A stretch of DNA of 8,749 bases from an uncultured Collinsella sp. (GCA_900549355.1 UROA01000083.1:1-8749); one strand, 5' to 3'; positions 1 to 6,180 are shown, numbered from the stretch's first letter. The notes: generated by a model not told the origin, from the sequence alone. A program made the numbers and translations.

Positions 1-443
1 TCGATCTCTGTCTCGGGCTCGGGTTCCGGCGCGGCTTCAACCATGGCTTCGGGCTCGGGACGCTTAACGTGCTTGGGGCGCACGGCCTTGAGGTCTTTCT
101 CGCCGCGCTTTTTCTTTTTGTAGGACTGCTTGGCTCCCTTGGCAGCCTTGGGCTTGTCCTCGCCCTTGGCAAGGGCGGTATCCCAGGCCTCGTTGGCGAT
201 GACGGTGGCATACAGGCGGCCGCCCTTAAAGACAGTCAGCTTAATGCAGTCGTCGAGCTCCTCGAGCAGCTCGCGCGTGGACTCGAAGCCCAGGTCATAA
301 GCGGTCATGTCGCCAGCGGCGAGCGCCTCCTCGACCTGCGTCATAAACGTTTGCTTGCCACATCCAATCGCATCGCGCAGCAGGCGATACAGATAGATGT
401 GGTTGCCCAGCGAAAGCGTGGGCCTAACTATTGTCTTGCTCAT
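1..443 (-). CDS. Partial hypothetical protein, possible LOTUS/OST-HTH-like N-terminal domain with Lys-rich linker
   Basis: The gene reads leftwards from ATG at 443-441 and stays open to the window edge, so only the first 147 codons are visible. The start is preceded by a strong Shine-Dalgarno (AGAGGAG, about 7 nt upstream). Residues 1-90 look like a small mixed alpha/beta domain: a segment with LGFESTRELLEELDD (about 51-65) is followed by a basic beta-hairpin-like stretch LTVFKGGRLYATV (about 69-81). This pattern resembles winged-helix LOTUS/OST-HTH domains, which bind RNA in other proteins. From about residue 95 the chain becomes a Lys/Arg-rich linker (KQSYKKKKRGEK), then a Pro/Glu-rich acidic stretch at the cut end. 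In Coriobacteriia similar heads may precede a DUF3825 domain, but that part would lie outside the window. The domain call is from memory of family patterns and is tentative; the reading frame itself is well supported by the SD, the long open frame and the codon use. Confidence 0.75.
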   Translation of the reverse strand, partial: MSKTIVRPTLSLGNHIYLYRLLRDAIGCGKQTFMTQVEEALAAGDMTAYDLGFESTRELLEELDDCIKLTVFKGGRLYATVIANEAWDTALAKGEDKPKAAKGAKQSYKKKKRGEKDLKAVRPKHVKRPEPEAMVEAAPEPEPETEI

Positions 444-455
444 GGCAAATCTCCT

Positions 456-471
456 CTTTACACATGTAAAG
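456..471. promoter_or_regulatory. Perfect 16-bp palindrome, candidate operator of the leftward gene
   Basis: CTTTACACATGTAAAG has two perfect 7-nt arms around a 2-nt centre. Its left end adjoins the Shine-Dalgarno of the leftward gene starting at 443, so a bound protein could block transcription or ribosome entry. A TAAGAT hexamer (minus strand, about 479-474) just upstream could be a -10, which would put the palindrome at the transcription start. Operator function is inferred from position and symmetry only. Confidence 0.4.
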
Positions 472-484
472 CATCTTACCATCG

Positions 485-500
485 CATGGCGTTCGCCATG
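485..500. promoter_or_regulatory. Second 16-bp palindrome upstream of the leftward gene
   Basis: CATGGCG and CGCCATG flank a TT centre, giving the same 7+2+7 geometry as the palindrome at 456-471, but with a different sequence. It lies about 42 bp upstream of the leftward start codon, in the expected promoter area. It may be a regulator site or chance; the two palindromes do not share a consensus. Confidence 0.25.
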
Positions 501-515
501 GCGGCGCCCAAGGCA

Positions 516-549
516 AACGGGCGCGAACCGCTTTCGATTCGCGCCCGTT
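516..549 (-). terminator. Intrinsic-type terminator of the membrane-protein gene
   Basis: AACGGGCGCGAA and TTCGCGCCCGTT form a perfect 12-bp stem with a 10-nt loop, starting 34 nt past the stop codon of the minus-strand gene ending at 584. On the minus strand the stem is followed by only a short T run (the terminal TT of the stem plus T, then GCC), so termination may be partial. It also separates this gene from the next leftward gene. Confidence 0.55.
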
Positions 550-583
550 GTACAGGTCGGTTATCTATGAGAGGCAAACGTGC

Positions 584-1546
584 TTAGTTGCCCGATGCCG
601 TGCCTTGGCTCGAGTTGTCAGATGCCGTGCCGGAAGCGGTTCCGCTCGAGCTGTTCGAGCTGTTGGTGTTGCTGCTGTCTGCCGTGCCCGTTCCCGACGT
701 GGTGTCGCTCGTCTGGCCTCCCGTGTTCGGCTGTGAACCGTCAGTCGTTTGGCTTGAGTCGGTCGTGCCGGACGGCGTGCCACTGTTGGCCGTAGAGGAA
801 TCGGTGCCCTGCGATTGGTTTTGGGTGTTCGAGGACGAATTGGCAGAGGTAGGACTGTCTTGCGTGTCGTCCGTCTGTGCCTGCTGATCCTGCGGCTGAG
901 TGTTGCCATTTGCATCGCTCTCGGTCGTGCGCGACGACAGGATTGGCTCGGGACGCTCGCCCAGACCCTCACCGGCAGTGGTGATAAGGATGGCGCCGGC
1001 GCAGGCGATGACCGCGACGATGGCGATGGCGATCGAGAAGACGATGACCTTCTTTTGCGTCTGGCTGCGCTCTGCCGCCGCCTTGGCGCGCAGGCTGTTG
1101 GGGGCGACGCGCGCCGTGGTCGCGCGTCCCGCAACCTGGCGCATCTCCTGCGTGGTCGCGGCGCCACCTAGGTGCTCCTCGACATTGGGCTCAACGGGCT
1201 CGTAGGCGCCGGCAGGGTAGTCGACAGCGGCATGCGTGCCCTTGATTGCTTCGGCGCTGGCGGAGATAAAGTGGCGATAGACTTGCGAGGACACAACAGT
1301 GATGACTGAGCTCACAGCGGCACCAATCACCGAGCCGGCAATGCCGATCTTTGAAGCAAGCGCCACGCTCGTGGCGGCAGCTGCGGCGCCGGCGATGATC
1401 TGGGGAATGGAAATGTCGTCAAACAGGCCCTTTTTGGGCGCGATGGCCATGGTCTGTCCGATGGAATGGTTCTCGTGCACGCCGTTGTTGAGCGATGCCG
1501 GCGTCATGACGCGCGTGCGTGGCGCGTCGGTGTACTTGGTTGTCAT
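584..1546 (-). CDS. Membrane protein with three predicted helices and a long Ser/Thr/Asn/Gln-rich extracytoplasmic tail
   Basis: This is a 320-residue protein of unknown function. The start is ATG at 1546-1544, preceded by GGGAGGA at 7-nt spacing; an upstream in-frame ATG at 1642 has no such site and would add an unconvincing 32 residues. Residues 47-66 and 68-88 are hydrophobic and Ala/Gly/Val-rich and probably form a helical hairpin. Residues 89-165 are basic and probably cytoplasmic (RQVAGRATTARVAP, RAKAAAER). Residues 166-190, preceded by KK, form a clear transmembrane helix. By the positive-inside rule the C-terminal part is outside the cell. Residues about 204-320 are almost entirely Ser, Thr, Asn, Gln, Gly, Asp and Ala, with no LPXTG motif, giving a mucin-like disordered tail or stalk. 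Membrane placement is supported; any role in the cell envelope or adhesion is inference. Transcribed divergently from nadE. Confidence 0.8.
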   Translation of the reverse strand: MTTKYTDAPRTRVMTPASLNNGVHENHSIGQTMAIAPKKGLFDDISIPQIIAGAAAAATSVALASKIGIAGSVIGAAVSSVITVVSSQVYRHFISASAEAIKGTHAAVDYPAGAYEPVEPNVEEHLGGAATTQEMRQVAGRATTARVAPNSLRAKAAAERSQTQKKVIVFSIAIAIVAVIACAGAILITTAGEGLGERPEPILSSRTTESDANGNTQPQDQQAQTDDTQDSPTSANSSSNTQNQSQGTDSSTANSGTPSGTTDSSQTTDGSQPNTGGQTSDTTSGTGTADSSNTNSSNSSSGTASGTASDNSSQGTASGN

Positions 1547-1592
1547 ACGGGGTCCTCCCGGTGTAAATCTGCTTCGTTTCGTGTAGCCATCA

Positions 1593-1650
1593 GGGTACCC
1601 ACCAGATGTGAATCGTACGTGACATTTAACAGATACCATCAACTCATCAA
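1593..1650 (-). promoter_or_regulatory. Probable promoter region of the membrane-protein gene
   Basis: On the minus strand TTGATG (1650-1645) could be a -35 and TTAAAT (1629-1624) a -10 with a short 15-nt spacer; TACGAT (1617-1612) is another possible -10. Neither is a strong match. GGGTACCC (1593-1600) is a small palindrome in the presumed leader. The region must hold the promoter because the genes diverge here, but the exact elements are uncertain. Confidence 0.25.
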
Positions 1651-1655
1651 TAGCT

Positions 1656-1668
1656 CACCAAGTTGGTG
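1656..1668. promoter_or_regulatory. 13-bp palindrome in the divergent intergenic region
   Basis: CACCAAGTTGGTG is a perfect inverted repeat (6-nt arms, one central base). It lies between the two divergent starts, about 30 bp upstream of the candidate nadE -10 and next to the candidate -35 of the leftward gene, so a regulator bound here could affect both. No family match is claimed. Confidence 0.3.
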
Positions 1669-1695
1669 GGATGCGGTTACACCCGGCGGTTGAAC

Positions 1696-1701
1696 TACAA
1701 T
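1696..1701 (+). promoter_or_regulatory. Candidate -10 element of nadE
   Basis: TACAAT matches the sigma-70-type -10 consensus at five of six positions. It would start transcription near 1708, leaving a leader of about 40 nt before the start codon at 1750. No good -35 is seen 17 bp upstream. If this is the promoter, the ATG at 1723 would have a very short leader with no Shine-Dalgarno, which favours the start at 1750. Confidence 0.4.
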
Positions 1702-1749
1702 AGGGCTTGCTAATTGTTGTGAATGGCGTTTACGCACGGGAGCATTCTT

Positions 1750-3723
1750 ATGAATCTTCACCTTTCTCAGTCTGATGGCTTTTTGCGTGTGGCGGCGGCC
1801 TCGCCCAAGATGCGTGTGGCCGATGTCGAGGGCAATGCCGAGGTGGCGCTGGCGGCTGTTCGCGAGGCTACCGAGCGTGGCGTTCGCGCGCTGGTACTGC
1901 CCGAGCTTAACCTGACCGGCTATACCGCGGCCGATCTGTTCCATAACCGCACGCTGCTGCATGCCTGCGAAGCAGCGCTGGTGCACATCCTCGATGAAAC
2001 CCGTGAGCTGCCGATCGTCTTTACCGTTGGCTTGCCCGTTGCGGTGGCTGAAAACATCTACAACTGCGCCGCCGTGTGCTGTGCGGGTGAGCTTTTGGGT
2101 CTTACGGCTAAGAAGTATCTGCCCAACTATGGCGAGTTCTATGAGCGTCGCTGGTTTGCTCCGTCGCCTGCGGATCCCGTGTGGGTTGAATTTGCCGGTC
2201 AGGGTCCGGTTCCGCTGGGTTCGGGGCTTGTCTACCGCTGCTGTGATGAGGGTGCCGAGGATATGGTGCTGGGCGTTGAGGTTTGCGAGGACCTGTGGGT
2301 ACCGGCGCCGCCTTCGACCGAGATGGCGCTTGCCGGTGCGACGGTGATCCTCAATCCGTCGGCTTCGGACGAGATTATCGGTAAGGCGGATTACCGCCGC
2401 AGCCTCATTTCCAACCAGAGCGCGCGCCTGTATTGCGCCTATGCCTACGCGGACGCGAGCGAGGGCGAGTCCACGACCGACATGGTCTTTGCGGGCGAGA
2501 ACCTTATCTACGAAAACGGCTCCAAGCTCGCCGCGACCAAACTGCTTACCTGCGATATGGCCATCGCCGACGTTGACCTTGACCGCCTGGTTGCTGAGCG
2601 CCGTCGCTCGACGACATGGACGCGCGCGGACGATGCGCCGGAGGCCGTGACCGTCGAGTTCTCGTTTGAGGGCTCGCTCGCCGAAGAGCCTGTCCTGCGC
2701 GATGCGCTCGGCATAGACCGTGTCTTCCCCCGCGCGCCCTTCGTGCCTGCCGACCATGGTGACCTGGCTGAGCGCTGCGAGACCATCCTCGACCTGCAGA
2801 CCGCGGGCCTCAAGACCCGCCTTGCCCATACGGGCACCAAGGCGGCCGTTATCGGCCTTTCGGGCGGTCTCGATTCCACGCTGGCGCTGCTTGTGACCGT
2901 GCGTGCCTTCGATGCGCTGGGGCTGCCGCGCACTGGTATCACAGCCGTGTCCATGCCCGGCTTCGGCACGACGCATCGCACCAAGTCGAATGCCGAGTCG
3001 CTCGCTCGCGACCTGGGTGTGAGCTTCCGTGAGGTTTCGATCCACGCGGCTGTGGAGCAGCACTTCAAGGACATTGAGCATGATCCGGCCGTGCAGGACG
3101 TGACCTACGAGAACAGCCAGGCGCGCGAGCGTACGCAGATTCTGATGGATCTGGCCAACCAGGCTGGCGGTTTTGTCATTGGCGACCTGTCGGAGCTGGC
3201 GCTCGGCTGGGCTACCTATAACGGCGACCACATGAGCATGTACGCCGTCAACGCGAGCGTGCCCAAGACGCTTGTGCGCCATCTGGTACGCTATGCTGCC
3301 GATGTCTTTGGCGGGCGCATTGCCGAGGTCTTGCTCGATATCCTCGATACGCCGGTGTCCCCCGAGCTTCTGCCGCCCACGGGCGACGGCGAGATTGCGC
3401 AGAAGACCGAGGATTTGGTGGGCCCGTACGAGCTGCACGACTACTTCCTCTACTACCTGCTGCGTTTTGGCTTTGAGCCGGGCAAGATCTACCGCATGGC
3501 GCTCAAGAGCTTCGAGGGCGTCTACGACGCCAAGACCGTCCACACGTGGCTACGTACGTTCTACCGTCGCTTCTTTGCCCAGCAGTTTAAGCGCAGCTGC
3601 CTGCCCGATGGTCCCAAGGTGGGCTCGGTGACGCTCAGCCCGCGCGGCGATTGGCGCATGCCGAGTGACGCCAGCTCGCGTCTGTGGCTTGCGCAGGTCG
3701 ACGCGCTCAATCCAGTTGACTAA
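1750..3723 (+). CDS. nadE: Glutamine-dependent NAD+ synthetase
   Basis: This cytosolic enzyme amidates nicotinate adenine dinucleotide to NAD+ using ATP and ammonia that it frees from glutamine. The 657-residue protein has the two-domain layout of the M. tuberculosis type (about 680 residues). The N-terminal nitrilase-like glutaminase (about 1-290) carries the Glu-Lys-Cys triad: E52 in LPELNLTGY, K121 in TAKKYLPNYGEF and C179 in VEVCEDLW; E52 and K121 coincide with the residue numbers known for the M. tuberculosis enzyme. The synthetase domain (about 330-657) has the ATP pyrophosphatase P-loop SGGLDS at 371-376 and the conserved C-terminal SPELLPP (537-543) and TED-x-VGPYELHDYF (about 553-566) segments. 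The start at 1750 has GGGAG 7 nt upstream; an in-frame ATG at 1723 lacks an SD and would shift the triad numbering by nine. No truncation or frameshift is seen. The next gene follows after 117 nt. Confidence 0.96.
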   Translation: MNLHLSQSDGFLRVAAASPKMRVADVEGNAEVALAAVREATERGVRALVLPELNLTGYTAADLFHNRTLLHACEAALVHILDETRELPIVFTVGLPVAVAENIYNCAAVCCAGELLGLTAKKYLPNYGEFYERRWFAPSPADPVWVEFAGQGPVPLGSGLVYRCCDEGAEDMVLGVEVCEDLWVPAPPSTEMALAGATVILNPSASDEIIGKADYRRSLISNQSARLYCAYAYADASEGESTTDMVFAGENLIYENGSKLAATKLLTCDMAIADVDLDRLVAERRRSTTWTRADDAPEAVTVEFSFEGSLAEEPVLRDALGIDRVFPRAPFVPADHGDLAERCETILDLQTAGLKTRLAHTGTKAAVIGLSGGLDSTLALLVTVRAFDALGLPRTGITAVSMPGFGTTHRTKSNAESLARDLGVSFREVSIHAAVEQHFKDIEHDPAVQDVTYENSQARERTQILMDLANQAGGFVIGDLSELALGWATYNGDHMSMYAVNASVPKTLVRHLVRYAADVFGGRIAEVLLDILDTPVSPELLPPTGDGEIAQKTEDLVGPYELHDYFLYYLLRFGFEPGKIYRMALKSFEGVYDAKTVHTWLRTFYRRFFAQQFKRSCLPDGPKVGSVTLSPRGDWRMPSDASSRLWLAQVDALNPVD

Positions 3724-3742
3724 GGTTGGCTAAATTGAACCA

Positions 3743-3789
3743 ATACGGGGGTTGCAAGCGTTACACTTTTGCAATCTGATGGCCCGTAT
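3743..3789 (+). promoter_or_regulatory. Nested inverted repeats upstream of the aminotransferase gene
   Basis: An outer 7-bp pair, ATACGGG (3743-3749) with CCCGTAT (3783-3789), encloses two copies of the self-complementary hexamer TTGCAA (3752-3757 and 3769-3774), 11 nt apart. In RNA this could fold as a two-tier stem-loop directly before the terminator hairpin at 3793. In DNA the TTGCAA pair frames TACACT (3762-3767), a possible -10, and could be an operator. The two readings conflict, because a start from TACACT would omit half of the RNA structure. Confidence 0.35.
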
Positions 3790-3792
3790 CGC

Positions 3793-3822
3793 GCGGCGCT
3801 CTTGTCGGAGCGCCGCTTTTTT
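3793..3822 (+). terminator. Intrinsic terminator between nadE and the aminotransferase gene
   Basis: GCGGCGCTC and GAGCGCCGC form a perfect 9-bp stem with a 6-nt loop, followed at once by six T residues. This is a textbook Rho-independent terminator, 69 nt after the nadE stop. It ends only 18 nt before the aminotransferase ATG and about 5 nt before its Shine-Dalgarno, leaving no room for a separate promoter downstream of it. It may therefore act as an attenuator in the aminotransferase leader as well as ending nadE transcripts. Confidence 0.8.
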
Positions 3823-3840
3823 ATATCGAAAGGTGGCACC

Positions 3841-5004
3841 ATGCAGGCATCGCAGCGTCTCGACCGCTTTGGCGCGGAGGTCTTCGCCTCGCTCAACAAC
3901 AAGCTTCTCGCGCTGAAAGCTCAGGGCAAGACCATTTACAACATGAGCGTGGGCACGCCCGACTTTAAGCCGTACGACCACGTGGTCGAGGCGCTCACGC
4001 AAGCAGCCCAAGATCCCGAGATGTGGAAGTATGCCCTGCGTGACCTGCCCGAGCTTAAGCAAGCCGTGTGCGATTACTATGAGCGTCGCTTTGGCGTTTC
4101 GGGCATTACGCCGTCCATGGTGCAGTCGTGCAACGGCACGCAGGAGGGCGTGGGCCATTTGGGCCTGGCCCTGCTCGATCCGGGCGACACTATTTTGGTT
4201 CCCGATCCGTGCTACCCGGTCTTTGAGGCGGGTGCCAAGATCGCCGATGCCAAGCTCGAGTACTATCCGCTGGTTGCCGAGCACAATTACCTGCCCTATG
4301 TGGCGGGCATCGATCCCGAGGTGGCCGATCGTGCCAAGTACATGATCGTGTCGCTGCCCGCCAACCCGGTGGGCTCGGTGGGCACGCCCGAGATCTACGA
4401 GGAGATCATCGCTTTCGCCCGCGAGCACGACCTGCTCATCGTCCATGACAACGCATACTCCGACATCGTGTTCGACGGCGAGCCCGGCGGCAGCTTCTTG
4501 CAGTATCCCGGCGCGCTCGAGGTGGGCGTTGAGTTCTTCTCGCTTTCCAAGTCGTTTAACGTCACCGGTGCCCGCATCGGCTTTTTGGTCGGTCGCGAGG
4601 ATGTGGTCTCGGCCTTTGCCAAGCTGCGCGGCCAGATCGACTTCGGTATGTTCTTCCCGATCCAGAAGGCTGCTATCGCCTGCTTGAACGGTCCGCGCGA
4701 TGAGGTCGAGGCGCAGCGTCTGAAGTACCAGGAGCGCCGCGATGCCCTGTGCGACGGTCTTGAGGGCCTGGGCTGGGAGCGACCCAACGCGCATGGCTCT
4801 ATGTTTGTGTGGGCCAAGCTTCCCGGTGGTCGCACCGATTCTATGGCGTTTTGCGAGGAGCTTATGGAGAAGGCCGGCGTTGTGGTGACGCCGGGCGCGA
4901 GCTTTGGCCCTTCGGGCGAGGGGCACGTGCGTATGGCACTGGTCCTGCCGCCCGATCAGATCGCTTTGGCTGTCGAGGCCATTCGCGAGGCTGGCCTGTA
5001 TTAG
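3841..5004 (+). CDS. PLP-dependent class I/II (fold type I) aminotransferase, LL-diaminopimelate aminotransferase-like
   Basis: This is a 387-residue cytosolic pyridoxal-phosphate enzyme that moves an amino group between an amino acid and a 2-oxo acid. Fold type I marks are all present: N175 in PANPVGS, D203 and Y206 in HDNAYSDIVFDG, the Schiff-base lysine K237 in SLSKSFNVTGARIGF, and the carboxylate-binding R364 in GHVRMALVLP. The overall pattern (MSVGTPDFKP near 35-44, SLSKS-x-N-x-TG) is closest to the DapL/AlaC-like group, which includes LL-diaminopimelate and alanine/aspartate aminotransferases; the exact substrate cannot be settled by eye. The start at 3841 is supported by AAAGG about 7 nt upstream; a longer in-frame start at 3769 would run through the terminator hairpin and is unlikely. 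A DapL role would supply cell-wall diaminopimelate and lysine, but no lysine-pathway genes are adjacent. Confidence 0.9.
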   Translation: MQASQRLDRFGAEVFASLNNKLLALKAQGKTIYNMSVGTPDFKPYDHVVEALTQAAQDPEMWKYALRDLPELKQAVCDYYERRFGVSGITPSMVQSCNGTQEGVGHLGLALLDPGDTILVPDPCYPVFEAGAKIADAKLEYYPLVAEHNYLPYVAGIDPEVADRAKYMIVSLPANPVGSVGTPEIYEEIIAFAREHDLLIVHDNAYSDIVFDGEPGGSFLQYPGALEVGVEFFSLSKSFNVTGARIGFLVGREDVVSAFAKLRGQIDFGMFFPIQKAAIACLNGPRDEVEAQRLKYQERRDALCDGLEGLGWERPNAHGSMFVWAKLPGGRTDSMAFCEELMEKAGVVVTPGASFGPSGEGHVRMALVLPPDQIALAVEAIREAGLY

Positions 5005-5078
5005 AAACCTATTTCGACCCGTCAATAGCTCGAAACCGATTTCGTGCAGTTATTTTACGAATTCTGCAAACAATTTCG
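5004..5078. repeat. Short direct repeats upstream of ldh
   Basis: GAAACCTATTTCG (5004-5016) and GAAACCGATTTCG (5032-5044) differ at one base and lie 28 bp apart; a third ATTTCG occurs at 5073-5078. Each full copy is itself partly symmetric (GAAA...TTTC). They fill the AT-richer start of the 201-bp gap between the aminotransferase and ldh genes. Iterated sites like this can be regulator-binding sites, here possibly for ldh; they do not match the Rex redox-repressor pattern as I know it. Confidence 0.35.
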
Positions 5079-5110
5079 GTAAACGGTCGATTTTTGGCTG
5101 CGAATAGGAG

Positions 5111-5116
5111 CATAAT
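5111..5116 (+). promoter_or_regulatory. Candidate -10 element of ldh
   Basis: CATAAT differs from the -10 consensus only at the first base and lies about 90 bp upstream of the ldh start. A convincing -35 is not seen. Transcription from here would begin near 5123 and pass through the hairpin at 5149-5179. Confidence 0.35.
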
Positions 5117-5119
5117 CAA

Positions 5120-5144
5120 AGTCCCGATTGGATGTATTGGGATT
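5120..5144 (+). other. Leader hairpin preceding the ldh terminator-like hairpin
   Basis: A stem of about 9 bp, including two G-U pairs, forms between AGTCCCGAT (5120-5128) and ATTGGGATT (5136-5144) with a 7-nt loop. It stands 4 nt before the strong hairpin at 5149, giving a tandem arrangement like that in front of the aminotransferase gene. Function is unknown. Confidence 0.35.
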
Positions 5145-5148
5145 ACGG

Positions 5149-5179
5149 CAAGCCGCTCGGGTCGTTCCCGGGCGGCTTG
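5149..5179 (+). terminator. Strong GC-rich hairpin between the aminotransferase and ldh genes
   Basis: CAAGCCGCTCGGG pairs with CCCGGGCGGCTTG as a 13-bp stem with one G-U pair and a 5-nt loop. The tail is weak (TTTG after the stem). It lies 144 nt after the aminotransferase stop but only about 16 nt before the ldh Shine-Dalgarno, so it may be the aminotransferase terminator, a leader element of ldh, or both. Confidence 0.55.
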
Positions 5180-5205
5180 TTTGTGGAGAGAGATGGGAGT
5201 TTCTA

Positions 5206-6156
5206 ATGGTTAACGAGAAGAAGGTCGCTATTGTCGGCTGCGGTTTCGTCGGTTCGTCTTCGGCGTTCGCGCTGATGCAGAGTGGTCTGTTCTCCGAGAT
5301 GGTCCTCATCGACGTGGACAAGAATCGTGCCGAGGGTGAGGCCCTGGATATCGCGCACGGCATGACATTTGCCGAGCCGATGAAGATCTACGCCGGCGAT
5401 TATTCCGATGTCGCCGACGCCGCCATGATCGTCGTCACCGCTGGCGCTGCCCAAAAGCCCGGTGAGACCCGCCTGGACCTGGTCAACAAGAACGTCAGCA
5501 TCTTCAAGTCCATTATTCCCGAGATTAAGAAGTCCGGCTTCGACGGCATTCTGCTAATCGTCTCCAACCCGGTCGATGTTTTGACCTACGCCGCCATCAA
5601 GATGTCCGGCCTGCCCGAGGGCCACGTCATCGGTTCCGGCACCGTGCTCGACACCGGCCGCCTGCAGCAGATGCTTGGTGCCCACGTCGAGGTTGACCCG
5701 CGCGATGTCCAGGCCTATGTCATGGGCGAGCACGGTGACTCCGAGTTTGTCGCTTGGTCCAGCGCTCAGGTTGCCGGCGTTCCGCTGAACACCTTCTGTG
5801 AGCTTCACGGCCACCTGGAGCATGAGGCTGCCGAGAAGCGCATCGCTGAGGACGTCAAGAACTCCGCCTACACCATCATCGAGAAGAAGCACGCCACCTA
5901 CTATGGCGTCGCCATGGCCGTCAAGCGCATCTGCACCGCCGTTATGCGCGATGAGCAGACCGTTCTGCCCGTCTCTTCGCTCATGGTGGGCGAGTATGGC
6001 CTGTCCGATCTTGCCATCTCCATGCCGACCGTCGTTGGCCGCGACGGCGTTGTCTGCCGCGTCCCCGTGCCGCTGAACGATGACGAGCAGCATGAGCTCA
6101 CCGTCTCCGCCAAGGCCCTCAAGGACATCATCGACAGCGTCGATTTCTCCTGCTAA
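5206..6156 (+). CDS. ldh: L-lactate dehydrogenase
   Basis: This cytosolic enzyme reduces pyruvate to L-lactate with NADH, regenerating NAD+ for glycolysis. The 316-residue protein has full family length. Visible marks are the Rossmann motif GCGFVGSS (11-18), D36 at the end of strand two, which favours NAD over NADP, and the active-site loop AAQKPGETRLDL. In that loop Q83 sits where lactate dehydrogenases have Gln and malate dehydrogenases have Arg, so the substrate is pyruvate/lactate. The catalytic D149 and R152 (VLDTGR) and H176 (GEHGDSE) are each offset by 19 from dogfish numbering (D168, R171, H195). The start at 5206 has GGGAG 6 nt upstream; an in-frame ATG at 5128 lies within the leader hairpins and is rejected. 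Codon use is strongly biased (CTG, GTC, AAG, CGC/CGT only for Arg), consistent with high expression. The gene is flanked by its own leader and terminator. Confidence 0.95.
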   Translation: MVNEKKVAIVGCGFVGSSSAFALMQSGLFSEMVLIDVDKNRAEGEALDIAHGMTFAEPMKIYAGDYSDVADAAMIVVTAGAAQKPGETRLDLVNKNVSIFKSIIPEIKKSGFDGILLIVSNPVDVLTYAAIKMSGLPEGHVIGSGTVLDTGRLQQMLGAHVEVDPRDVQAYVMGEHGDSEFVAWSSAQVAGVPLNTFCELHGHLEHEAAEKRIAEDVKNSAYTIIEKKHATYYGVAMAVKRICTAVMRDEQTVLPVSSLMVGEYGLSDLAISMPTVVGRDGVVCRVPVPLNDDEQHELTVSAKALKDIIDSVDFSC

Positions 6157-6180
6157 ATCAAGCTCGCTAGAGCGAAAAGC

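Noticed and set aside
584..935. Cell-wall-anchored surface protein (sortase substrate)
   Set aside because: The Ser/Thr/Asn-rich tail ends in SQGTASGN with no LPXTG-like motif, C-terminal hydrophobic segment or basic end.
1723..1749. Earlier in-frame start for nadE at 1723
   Set aside because: No Shine-Dalgarno precedes it, while 1750 has GGGAG at good spacing and gives E52/K121 in register with the M. tuberculosis enzyme.
1639..3543. Long open frame of 634 codons on the minus strand opposite nadE
   Set aside because: It is a shadow of the high-GC codon bias of nadE. The plus-strand frame has all catalytic motifs, while this frame gives a His/Arg/Gly-rich translation without recognisable domains.
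3730..5025. Long minus-strand open frame opposite the aminotransferase gene
   Set aside because: Same antisense effect; no domain pattern, and the opposite strand encodes a complete PLP enzyme.
5206..6156. Malate dehydrogenase as an alternative identity
   Set aside because: The substrate-specificity position is Gln (Q83 in AAQKPGETR) rather than Arg, which indicates lactate dehydrogenase.
1750..6156. nadE, aminotransferase and ldh as a single NAD-metabolism operon
   Set aside because: Each pair is separated by 117-201 bp containing a terminator-like hairpin, so tight co-transcription is not supported.
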